A stretch of DNA of 64,000 nucleotides. Origin: Simmondsia chinensis. Taxonomy: Eukaryota; Streptophyta; Magnoliopsida; Caryophyllales; Simmondsiaceae. Of this stretch, positions 57,101 to 64,000 are shown piece by piece (positions within the stretch are counted from its first letter, which is position 1; every line of letters starts with the position of its first letter). The position numbers and the translations under genes are program-made. The DNA lies in NCBI GenBank assembly GCA_018398585.1, contig JAGTTD010000003.1:10176637-10240636 (forward strand), in the 5' to 3' direction. Under the pieces are notes generated by a model, which did not search any database, was not told where the DNA came from, and worked only from the letters and a program-made list of their open reading frames with translations.

Positions 57101-60100
57101 GTGCCGCAAGTCACGTCCAGTTGTGAATGTTCCTTGGTTAAAAAAGACACAGATCGTTGAAGTCGGGTTTGGGGCGTCGAGTGTCCCAACCCCGAATAGA
57201 GGTGCTAGATGGTTTACCCCGGTAACGGGGGCGGCCCTTAGTGCAGCTATGAGGGTGTCATGAGGCTCCCACATGAATAGGGCGCTCTGTAGACAAAGTG
57301 GTAGGCCGAGGGCCGACAGTACGCATAATCCGTCCAAAAAGGGCTTAATCCCTTGTTTGTGTTGCGCAACACAATGTCGAAGCGCTCCAGCTTGTAGGAT
57401 TCAACCTTCCATTGGCGAGAGCACTTGTGATGCTCGAGCCCCTTTGTGAGTGGCAGTGTGCACCAACCCCATTTACTGGTCCCGTGGCTTGATGGCACGG
57501 ATGTGGCAACACCGTGTCTGAGGGTAAAGGAAGGGGCCGTTGGTCATATGTCAACGGGCACCCAAGTTCGACACATGCTACAAGATGGTTGCCCTCTTGA
57601 GTAAGTGGCATGCTACTTGTGCGGGATCGCGTGAGTTCCCCATAAGGACAGCGACCTCGAACACGAGGTGCGCCTAAGGGACTTTGCGGCCCCTACGTGT
57701 TGCTCTAGAGTTGGACTATATCAGTCTGCTCCTAGGAGCTAGCCGACACTGTGAAGGACTTGTGGCATCGAGAATGGCACGGGTAGTCTAGACACAAGGT
57801 TAAGACTCAAAGGGGTGTTAGTGGGGTCCAACATAAGTGATGGTGGGTGTGTCGGCCCACCGAGCGGGGTTCGCATTAGGCAAAAGCTAACTGCCCGCGA
57901 GACTCCACGTTAGGTGAAGGTTACCCGCTCCACAACTTCATGCTTTCTTTTTCAGCCGGAACAGAACAACACAACCGCATACTTCCACGTTTGGTGGAAG
58001 TTAACCGCCCACCGTTCTTAGAACAGCGAACTTTTATGCTAGGTGAAGGCTAATCGCGGATGATGATTCTAATTCCCAGTTCTTGTCCTGAAGCCAAGTT
58101 AACATAAACTTTATAAGAAATGTCAAAGCCTTAGCTCATTACATAGGAAACATCAAATCCCTGGCCCCAAGTAAGGAGTTAGGCTAAACATAAATCACAT
58201 AAGTGACATATATCACGTAAATTGCACTGAGAACGTGATTCACATAAAAAATGCAAATCATAAAAAAATCTAAACCCCCAGCTTATAATCAAGGACCGGG
58301 TTGAATGCAACTCCCATAGGGAACGTTAATCACGTAATTTTCTACACAAAAAGACAGATTACGTAAGATTATATGGAGAACGCTACATCCCCCGCTGTCA
58401 AGTAAATACTGTCGTTCTTCATTATCGCGGAACGGTAAGTTTTAGAATTGCCGAGAGGCAATTTGAGTAGGCATCCTATTCAGGTGTATGAAAATATCAA
58501 CAAAGATGCAATTATACGTATTTGTTAATTGAGCATGGCTGGCGGCTTACTCGCGTCTTGCTAAAAATACTAGACTTATTTTTACATCGTTGTAACTCTA
58601 AGGAGTAACACGCCCCGTGAATCCCAAAGGTAAGGGATCTTTTAAGGCTTTATCCTTAATCCCAAGGGTATCAAACCCTCTATTGGCAAGCAGATGAGCC
58701 AAGGCGAGTGTCCCGGTGAATTTATGGCTATCCTTGTGCTGACAGCGCCCGGCCAAGGGTATTGGGCGTAATACCGGGCCAAGTTCTTTGGCGGTACTGT
58801 CTATCCGAAAGTGTTGAGGCTGTTAACAGCCGGGCTTGGTCGGTGATATTGCGTAGCCATCTTTGGTTGGTTGTGCATATTTCACTGATTTTAGTAACGG
58901 TCGGGTTTTAGCCGAGGTGGCGGAGGGCACCGCTTGGTGACCCCGCTGTCACCTTTGAGGGATTATTCCCAAGGTCGTTGGTGGTTACCCCTTTTAAATT
59001 GCGTGGCCGTGTGCTACCCACTAAAGGGGTTAACGAGGCCACCCGGCCAAGTTCGTTGGGGTTAAGATCTAGTCAAGCTTGCTGGCGGTAGCTTCACAGT
59101 TTATTCATTTGGAAGCTGTCCATGGGTTACCTATGGTAGCCTATGGTACCGTTGGTTGGTGTTGCCCAACTAGTGGTAAATTTTTTCTTTAACTAAGTTG
59201 AAAGGTAAGTAGTGAAGCTTTAAAAGAGCGTTCGCCAACAAAGTTGGCGGTAGCTCAAATCTTGGGGCGTTGAAGGCAACGTCCCCGCTAATGGACCCTC
59301 TATCATGCTTGTTGGTAGTGTTCCGATTAAACTGGACACCCAAGAGGCAAACTTTGACGGGTTTGTCCTCACTCGTTGTCACTGGCGAAGCCCCCAGCTT
59401 TGGGTGGCATCGCTAAAGTAAGGATGGGCTGTCGTCGCTACACATCCGACCCGATGGGCGGTTGCACTTAATCAAGGTAAATAGTGCAAAGCCAAGTTAT
59501 TAGATGAGGCTTTAGCTATAGCCTCGCAGTTGGCTTTAACGAGTCACTTACAATGGCTTTTACCGACAAGATACTCGGTCAAGGAGTTGGCGAGGCTATC
59601 TGGCCAAGCTCAACGGCGGTTGTGGCTAATCAAGCCTATGGGTGCAGCCAAGTTTATTGGCAAGGCGCCCGATTGACATTGTTAAGTTTACTTCGTGGTG
59701 GCTTAAGCCTCCCATCATCAGCGGTAAAGTTTTTATTAACGAGTCTTTACTAATAACGCTAAGTGACATCGGTTGGCTACCGCAACCTTGTTTATAGATT
59801 TGTGCATCACAGACTAGCGTTGATGCCATTTTGGCATTAGCCTAGTTCACGGACGGCAATGTTATTATCTAAGGGAGCCCTTGGAGGGCGTCACCCCTAT
59901 ATTAAACGGTTGGCGGTAATTGTCTACCCAGCTCAAATTTTACCTTATTCGGATCGCTTTTTGATTAAGGATTTTGCCACCTTTACACATAGTAACATTC
60001 TAGTCTAATTTAATTGTTGCTAAGGTACGGGTTAGCATATTTTGAAATATCGTCATCTTGGGCACAAATTTAAGCTAAGTGAATAGCCAAAATTAAGAAG

Positions 60101-63023
60101 CGAGTAAACTCAAACTTAAACATCATGCAGTGAAGTTTTCTAGGCAATGAAATTTCTCTTATCCCCAATTAAGAACAGGAATTACTTGATAAAAGCCCTT
60201 AATATAGTGGCCCTTACGAACAATAAACTTAATAAAAGCCCAACTCAGCTTTTCTAACTTAATCCCATATTTACTCAAGCTTTATGAGTTGGGTTAGACG
60301 TAACTTAGAGCAACTTCAGCTAAATAAAAAATTTAGCGAGCAATTTCCAGAAAACGGAAACGATACAATTCGTGTATTGCCATAAACCCAAGACGGGAAA
60401 TTTGATAAAATAATTTATATGTAATTGAAGTGAAAATATTATGAAAAGCATCTATTGCATGCTTTAAAGCTCAAGATATGTTAGAAAAAACATTATGACA
60501 ATATTATGAAAAATACCCATAATATAATCTAAAGCTCGTGATGTACTAAATTTTCAATTTTACTGATAATTTTTGACGTATTAGAAGGCAAATAAGCGAG
60601 AAAATTGGAAATTAAAGACTTATGGTTACCGGAGCCCCCAGTTTTGTGAGGGTCTTAGACGTTTTGCAAGGGATACCCGGTTAAACGCTAGCAAGCTATC
60701 TTCCCACAAACGGTGCCTATTGTTTCGGGATTTTTTGGTTGGGTTCTAGATGAGAGCGGGACTCAACCCTCACTTGAGGAAGCAGCTGCTGGCGCGTTTA
60801 ACCTGGGCTCCCCTGCAAAACAAGCAAGACCATCAGAGGGACCCACGGGTTTGCCCCCGGGAGACCCCCCCGATGCCTAAGTTAGTAAAGGCATACTAAT
60901 AATAATAATATATGATAAGTAAATAACGTAAAGTAAATAATAATAAATACTTATCGTATACGGAGAGGGGCCTTGGTAGCTGGTGGCCGGAATCCGTACC
61001 GGCGAGGTGGCCGACGCAGGGCCTTATGGGCTGAGAGAGAGAGACAGGAGCGAAAGGGCCGGTGAGGTGGCCGGAGAGGAGAACGGCATGGGTGGTCGGA
61101 GCCGTACGGGCGAGGTGGCCGGCACATGGCCGGAGTTGTACCGGCAAGGTGACTGGAGTTAGACCGGAGTGAGAGGAGGGAGAGAGATGGGTGGTTGTAT
61201 TGTTGGGTTGTTAGGAGAGAGAAATGGGGCTACTTGTGCCTTGGTGTGAGGAGAGGGAGAATGGGGTATTTATAGAGAGAGATGGTGGTCGGTACCGGGG
61301 TGGTCGTACCGGTGAGGATGCCAGGGAGGCGAAGGTGGTCGGCGGTAAGAGTGTCAGGCGGTAGACGAGGGAGGACAGTACCGGGTGAAAGGGTCAGGCG
61401 GTACCTGTGGTGACCGGCTACAGGGTCGGCCGGTAAGGGTTGTTGGGCGGTAAGGGAGAGAGGGAGGCGGTGAGAGAGGGTGTGAGACGTGAGTGGTGAG
61501 AGAGGAGGGAGATGATGGTGGGGGTTTGAGGAGAGAGAGTGAGGCGTGGGGAGCAAGGGAAATCAGGAGAGAGAAAGGGGGAATCAGAGGAGAGAGAGGG
61601 AGAGCACGTGGGAGAGAGAGGAGGGAGAAAGAATAACATAAAATTGTATTTAATTTTCGTTATTGTGTCGTTATTCTATTTTAATTTTGACTTGCTTATT
61701 TTTATCCTCTACAATATATTTGTTTGATATTTGACTCAATATCTAGCTCAGTAGTCGGTCTTTGGTATCCGAAATTGTAACCTTAAAAAGACCATGGTTT
61801 TTATTTGTGTTGGGACCAATATCCTAGTTTTCATAGATCGGATGTACTTGAACCTGTCATTTTCAGATCGGTTACCCTAGTTGTTGAGATTGGTTTTGAT
61901 CGGATTATCAGTTTTCAAAAATACTAGTATTACTTATTCATATAATATAATCTTTATATCAAACGTCAAAAAAAAAAAAATGATGTGAAACATCTTGCGT
62001 AACTGTTAATGGTTTACTAGTCCTGAACATTTCTCCAATAAAAACTAGAGCCGAAAAAGAAGGCTAAAGTGAAAAAGGGAAAAAATTTTCTATTTCTGAA
62101 CAGGGCCTCATAACCCCTTCAATCCTAGTACAAAGGAGAAAAATACTATAAAACAGTGTTCTCTTGGAAAACTCCCATTTCTTTTAAGAGAGTGTTTCAT
62201 GAAAATTGGAAAATTGTCTCCAAATAAACCCGCCATCTATGTTTTGTCACTTTTGACAGTGCAGCAAAAGGAAATGGATGGAAAAGCTCTTCATGAGTCA
62301 TGGCTTCCAGGTCATTGTGATCGAGTATGAAAATGTGGCCAGGAGTTTAGCTAGGGAACTTTCGTCAGAAGACTACAACCACATACTTTTCGTTGCAGAA
62401 CATTTACGATTCTCTGATGATCAGGTTAGGTTACAAAATCTCTCGACATTATGGAGTTCATTTGCGTTTCGAATGAGTCATTTATCTTGAGTTGAACTTA
62501 TAATCCACCATTGTTGTCATCTATTTCACGGGACTATTCTTGCTTTCTGATATTGTGCAAGCTAGATATTGACTATGAGTCAACAAGTTAGTGAACTATC
62601 TTATCTGTTGCGATAGTGTGGTTAAAATCTTATCTAAATAAAGAAATTAATTTAGAAGAGATTATGTCTGTGTGCCTATGAATAGAGCTTTCTTCTCTCC
62701 CATTATTGATTCATTCGTCTGATTAGAAATAAACAGTCTCCAATACTCAACTTCCTCTCTAGGTTCACCATCTCCGGCACTCTAGGTTTTAGTAATGTGA
62801 AAACATAGAGGATTTTGATAGCCCTCTCGGTTATTTTACACGGTTCTCAAGGCTATCAAAAGTTGCAGGACATGAGATCCAATTCCGCATTCAAAGTAAA
62901 TCTAAACTCTCTATTTATTATTTACTCTAATTTTCCTTGACTGTACATTTACAGATGGACAACTGGAGGAGGGAATTGCAGAAAGTGGAGGAAGTTGATG
63001 AAGAGGGATTTGAGGATCTCTGA
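41239..63023 (+). CDS. leucine carboxyl methyltransferase family (SAM-dependent) protein, seven exons
   Basis: Exons 41239-41434, 48383-48534, 48631-48751, 49896-50020, 50822-50944, 62260-62424 and 62955-63023 join to 951 bases, 316 residues plus stop. Every intron begins GT and ends AG, and all phases agree. The protein has the LCM-family order: ETHRPEPLFVDPY (about residue 61), HHHCLATKFIDDKLL, the SAM-binding strand VVLLTDGMDTRPYRL followed by VIFDISPERVY, GNRPSIWVLQGFP, and a C-terminal WMEKLFMSHGF..ILFVAEHLRFSDDQ. This matches my recollection of an Arabidopsis protein annotated as leucine carboxyl methyltransferase. Family members methylate carboxyl groups (PP2A in the best-known case); the substrate here is unknown. 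No signal peptide is evident. Introns 1 and 5 are swollen by transposons. Confidence 0.92.
42363..43003 (+). repeat. 5' LTR of the intron-1 copia derivative
   Basis: Contains five GATCGAT-type palindromes (CCGATCGATCGG and variants, 42418-42552) and a TATA-like TATAAATAG at about 42574. One roughly 30-base unit here is absent from the right LTR. Confidence 0.9.
43042..44736 (+). CDS. fused gag-protease protein of the intron-1 copia derivative
   Basis: 564 residues, unbroken, starting at 43042 (TATGACGTCC); the frame is open further upstream, but 43042 gives the gag start MTSAIRSEVEKFGG. Gag core: FWQVHVKGLLTQSGL, KDLWEKLQDMF, FNSIIQDLKKLDD. The zinc knuckle reads YNYCHKKWHIKRDC, so the first Cys is lost. 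The protease has an intact active site WILDSGCSYHVCP (about residue 290). After the GAG-pre region the frame jumps to RDVTFDESSLL, normally between integrase and RT, and then to IADNLSNMFTQLLPSRKFK, normally the RNase H end. Two deletions therefore joined three parts in phase. It may supply particle protein in cis or be a dead end. Confidence 0.88.
   Translation: MTSAIRSEVEKFGGQGSFSFWQVHVKGLLTQSGLKKALDGKEKKPENLTEAQWEELDEKALTAIQMCLTDDVLTEVLEVKTAKDLWEKLQDMFCFKSVSNKLAIKRRLFTFWMSECTSLKNHVNEFNSIIQDLKKLDDVPKDEDQAMLLLYSLSTSYKGFVESMIYGGKQTISVDEVKRNLLSKERVDRELSDSVNNSGSGLSVKGRTGYDYSGSKSKSRHQDLTYNYCHKKWHIKRDCYKLKRKLEADNRFDQRSIVASVMDDEIDGNVLSVSEPQSSFRKSWILDSGCSYHVCPNRDWFSMYESVRDGVALMGNDTSCKVLGIGTIRFRMFDGTIRVLSNIRHVPNLKKSLISLGTLESKGYRYTAEGGVLRVVKSALTVMKGIRLGTLYELVGSTFARSVAASSSSLLLTEPEIKNSGRLRLDHSGDKGLSEHSVRGTLCGQSTGLIFCEQGLYGKQKGFRSKQFLTNRDVTFDESSLLTPQKMSSVVCDSGQVSKPEGVQFKLNNTVQQQVTVSEDVSKANSGKKKIGIADNLSNMFTQLLPSRKFKLHSDSVRFCVLSR
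44812..45393 (+). repeat. 3' LTR of the intron-1 copia derivative
   Basis: Matches 42363-43003, lacking one roughly 30-base GATCGATCGG unit and about 36 bases near 45200. It is followed directly by the TSD AGTTG. Confidence 0.9.
45399..46205 (+). other. intron 1 DNA without recognisable features
   Basis: AT-rich; the frame 45648-45881 has no domain. Nothing supported. Confidence 0.6.
46206..46330 (+). mobile_element. SINE 3' part with (TTG)n tail
   Basis: GGGGTAAGGCTGTGTGCATC, AGACCATGCATTGGCGAGAG and the terminal (TTG)n run (46311-46328) match the conserved 3' half of plant tRNA-derived SINEs of the TS/Au type. The A and B boxes of the tRNA part were not found, so it is 5'-truncated or diverged. 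Confidence 0.6.
46848..47429. mobile_element. hAT-like foldback element rich in GGGTA units
   Basis: The left end AGGGATGGCAATGGGGCGGG and right end CCCGCACCATTGCCTTCCCT are inverted repeats. In between, GGGTACGGGTA-type units occur in both orientations (46900-47070 and 47225-47400). Flanking 8-mers TATACCTA (46842-46849) and TATACATG (47428-47435) share TATAC, compatible with a decayed 8-bp hAT TSD. No transposase. The many open frames here are repeat artefacts. Confidence 0.75.
47430..48382 (+). other. rest of intron 1
   Basis: No repeat or gene recognised. The 47475-47753 frame and its antisense partners lack domains. Ends with the acceptor TCACATCTGCAG at 48371-48382. Confidence 0.55.
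48383..48534 (+). CDS. host gene exon 2
   Basis: Begins after TCTGCAG and ends CGACAA|GTATGT. Encodes PLFVDPYVDCLVHPG and HHHCLATKFIDDKLL, the LCM-family N-terminal signature. The first codon is split with exon 1. Confidence 0.9.
48631..48751 (+). CDS. host gene exon 3
   Basis: Acceptor GTCATGTAG, donor AAAG|GTGTGC. Encodes the SAM-binding motif VVLLTDGMDTRPYRL and FDISPERVYQEASQRLK, the best-conserved part of the protein. Confidence 0.92.
48752..49895 (+). other. intron 3
   Basis: AT-rich with loose TTCGTTAAAGACTCGTCAA-type wording at 49195-49340, resembling 25620-25735. No gene. Acceptor AACAATAG at 49888-49895. Confidence 0.6.
49896..50020 (+). CDS. host gene exon 4
   Basis: Encodes VGAEVPRNCLLIHVSQESS and NGFHGNRPSIWVLQ. 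The acceptor AATAG follows a weak pyrimidine tract, but the phase (1 base + 2 bases) and similarity agree. Donor CTCCAG|GTTAGC. Confidence 0.88.
50021..50821 (+). other. intron 4
   Basis: No recognised repeat or gene. Ends CCTTGTTTCAG. Confidence 0.6.
50822..50944 (+). CDS. host gene exon 5
   Basis: Acceptor TTGTTTCAG, donor GGGAAG|GTTAGT. 41 codons: GFPPTMASFEDILFNVGCLA and KGCILMGELPASI, the LCM-family segment after the SIW motif. Confidence 0.9.
51358..52469 (-). repeat. 3' LTR of the intron-5 element, with internal expansion
   Basis: Matches 60721-61713 except for about 120 extra bases of GGCGGTAGTGGTGCCGAGG-type tandem units (about 51970-52095). A GAGAGA-rich region (52200-52390) is shared. 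The long minus-strand frame here is low-complexity, not a gene. Confidence 0.9.
53451..53690. repeat. 75-bp tandem repeat, about three copies
   Basis: CCTGCCTGAG starts recur at 53451, 53526 and 53601, with CCAGCCTGAG at 53676, a period of exactly 75. Because 75 is divisible by three, an apparent repeated peptide (SPSQAGKLHLRYKPSSGKQ) arises on the minus strand in the frame 53863-53399. Each unit also pairs two related half-units (CCTGAGAAGGGCTTA and CCTGAGGAGGGCTTA). Confidence 0.9.
53934..54240. repeat. 91-bp tandem repeat with expanded C tract
   Basis: GGGACACATA begins at 53934, 54025 and 54116 (period 91) and again at 54229, delayed by a long C tract at 54127-54154 in the third unit. 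Confidence 0.88.
54240..54650. repeat. 135-136-bp tandem repeat
   Basis: Units starting at 54240, 54375 and 54511 share CTTCTTGCTC, GAGCAAGAAGACCGAGC and CCTTCACATTAGGTGAA. Inside each unit TTCAC..GTGAA forms small hairpins. Confidence 0.88.
54590..56790. repeat. large internal duplication, copy 1
   Basis: Diverged direct repeat of 57870-60000. Shared landmarks in order: CTAGGTGAAACGTAAGGG versus TTAGGCTAAACATAAATC, then TTGCCAAGAGGCAACTTGAG versus TTGCCGAGAGGCAATTTGAG (about 55345 and 58450), and GCCAACTTTGTTGGCGGTAG versus GCCAACAAAGTTGGCGGTAG. No gene. Confidence 0.75.
55020..55185. repeat. 72-bp tandem repeat
   Basis: TTGAGCATAAA recurs at 55020, 55092 and 55164 with CCCAGTTCTGGGACTGGG between, itself a small palindrome. 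Confidence 0.9.
56800..57869. other. unclassified GC-rich island between the two internal duplicates
   Basis: This stretch has no counterpart inside either duplicate and no recognised domain on either strand (frames 56922-57263, 57337-57023, 57611-57345). It differs in composition from the AT-richer repeats around it. It could be captured host or organelle DNA or the element's own packaging and untranslated region; I cannot tell. Confidence 0.4.
57870..60000. repeat. large internal duplication, copy 2
   Basis: Diverged copy of 54590-56790. Rich in GCCAA..TTGGC hairpins. Confidence 0.75.
60001..60720 (-). other. 5' leader of the intron-5 element with primer-binding site
   Basis: No gene. The last 20 bases before the right LTR, read on the minus strand, form the primer-binding site. 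The remainder is AT-rich leader. Confidence 0.6.
60721..61713 (-). repeat. 5' LTR of the intron-5 element
   Basis: Near-identical to 51358-52469 without the roughly 120-base expansion. On the minus strand it starts TGTAGAGGATAAAAATAAG, and TATAAATACCCC lies at about 61275-61264. Confidence 0.9.
61719..62259 (+). other. rest of intron 5
   Basis: Nothing recognised except an A run at 61968-61980. Ends in the acceptor TTTTGACAG (62251-62259). Confidence 0.6.
62260..62424 (+). CDS. host gene exon 6
   Basis: Starts after TTTTGACAG, which keeps phase 0. The alternative TGCAG acceptor five bases on would break the frame. Encodes WMEKLFMSHGFQVIVIEYE and NHILFVAEHLRFSDDQ. Donor GATCAG|GTTAGG. Confidence 0.9.
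62955..63023 (+). CDS. host gene exon 7 (terminal)
   Basis: After ATTTACAG: 22 codons, MDNWRRELQKVEEVDEEGFEDL, and TGA. The acidic C-terminus and short last exon agree with related plant proteins as I remember them. Confidence 0.88.
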   Translation: MDNWRRELQKVEEVDEEGFEDL

Positions 63024-64000
63024 ACCTATTGTCTGTAAGCCCATTTGCGAGCATGGTTTTGAATCACTGCTGCGGCTGCAGAGTTGCAAACGTGGTTTTA
63101 AGGACATAAACATGATGGATCACGATTGTTGTGAGAAGTTGTAACATAATGCTAAATTAATTTTAAACAATTAAATTACATAATGGCAATTATTTGATTT
63201 CGTACGAGTTAAATATAATGGCGCTTCTTACACTGTTTAAGTTGTTATTGAGCTTTAAGTTGGCAAGGAAGTTCGGTAGATTATGTTGCTTGCACATAAG
63301 CTGTCCCTTGCTGAACTCTATGGAGTCTAGTGATACTGTGGAGAATGAGGAAGATGTTTCCAACATTGTCGCTGATTGATAGCCAGAGGGAGTTATAAGA
63401 AAATTAAAGGTTATTTTACGCTTTAGTGACCTGAGGTTTAATGAATTAAATTTTTGGTTTACAAACTTTGTGGTTCAATCTTTTAGGTACCGGAAGGTTG
63501 ATGAAATAATTTTGTAGGTCAACCTCTAGTGAAATTCATAAAAGACTAAAGTACCCTTACTTAAGATGCATTGTATTATGCATCACAAAAAAAAAAAAAA
63601 AAGGACGACGTATCAGTTCTTGACAACTCATCCCCCCCCAAAAAAAAAAAAAAATCCCTGTCACTTGTACACTTTGCCAGCCCACCACGCTAAGCCTGGT
63701 TAGCTAGCCATTGTTGTTACCTCTGTCACCACAGTCCGACTCGCCGGCCACTATAGTCCCTCCACAATCATTGGTCACCCATGTTCTAGCAACCCATCAT
63801 CAAGTTACTCAACCCCACCATAGGTCAACCAACTCCAACGCACAGTTTTTATTTAACTCTTAATTCCTTAACTCTTTAAAGAAGATAATAAGTTGTCTTC
63901 ATTCCGGAACTCTTTAAAGATGTTAATAAGGTTTAATAAGATGCTCTTATAGCAACCTCCCCACTCATCTGGAACAGAGGCCAACCATCGACATTAACAC
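63024..64000. other. 3' untranslated region and downstream DNA
   Basis: The 3' UTR probably extends to around 63190. The frame 63194-63379 has no recognised domain. A hairpin GATGCAT..ATGCATC lies near 63565-63585, and A runs follow at 63588-63602 and 63641-63654. From 63660 the sequence is C-rich with CCACCA-type wording. No gene seen. Confidence 0.5.

Larger units (their letters stand above)
51358..61713 (-). mobile_element. large non-coding LTR element (LARD-like) in intron 5 (TSD ATATA)
   Basis: LTRs 51358-52469 and 60721-61713 start TGTTTCGGG and end CTCTACA on the plus strand. The exact TSD ATATA lies at 51353-51357 and 61714-61718. On the minus strand a primer-binding site like TAGGCACCGTTTGTGGGAA follows the right LTR (60718-60700), and a G-rich tract GTGGGGGGCTAAC precedes the left one, so the element points left, against the gene. 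The PBS wording resembles that of Tat-type gypsy elements. The 8.25-kb interior has no gag or pol, only repeats. The LTRs are very similar, so the insertion is recent. Confidence 0.9.

Noticed and set aside
56922..57263. 113-codon cysteine-containing frame as a possible gene
   Set aside because: No domain, no repeat of the frame in other copies visible here, and overlapping frames of similar length on the opposite strand.
62264..62268. TGCAG as acceptor of host gene exon 6
   Set aside because: It would put the WMEKLFMSHGF region out of frame; TTTTGACAG at 62251-62259 keeps phase 0.

Overview
This window is nuclear DNA of a flowering plant, very probably a TE-rich eudicot or other non-grass angiosperm. 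The evidence is plant-type Ty1/copia and Ty3/gypsy retrotransposons with 5-bp target-site duplications (TSDs), an L1-type LINE, a SINE 3' end, foldback elements, and one host gene with canonical GT-AG introns. There are no bacterial operons, CRISPR arrays, tRNAs or rRNAs. Gene symbols are left empty because none can be proven from sequence alone.

Left part (1-23.9 kb) is a nest of old elements. A Sirevirus-like copia element runs in from the left edge and ends in its 3' LTR at 3582. It sits in the first of two tandem units, each made of a minus-strand gene with a plant mobile domain (PMD), a polypurine tract, a plus-strand LTR and a leader. No gag-pol is visible between the two LTRs (4651-5427 and 21064-21845). 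The second PMD gene is broken by a solo Sirevirus LTR (18322-19693) and by a complete but decayed copia element (8523-17293, TSD GGAGC). A 5'-truncated LINE follows.

Middle part (26.2-39.6 kb) is a three-level nest. A minus-strand copia relic was split by another copia element (26545-36769, TSD GTAGC). That element was in turn invaded by a chromovirus-like gypsy element (29301-35453, minus), and its reverse transcriptase region has been lost.

Right part (41.2-63.0 kb) is the one host gene: a leucine-carboxyl-methyltransferase-family (SAM-dependent) protein of 316 residues in seven exons over about 21.8 kb. Intron 1 (about 7 kb) holds a gag-protease-only copia derivative with an open frame (42363-45393, TSD AGTTG), a SINE 3' end and a GGGTA-rich foldback element. 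Intron 5 (about 11.3 kb) holds a young non-coding LTR element of 10.4 kb (51358-61713, TSD ATATA) full of tandem repeats and small hairpins. Despite this load every exon joins in frame with intact splice sites, so the gene looks functional.
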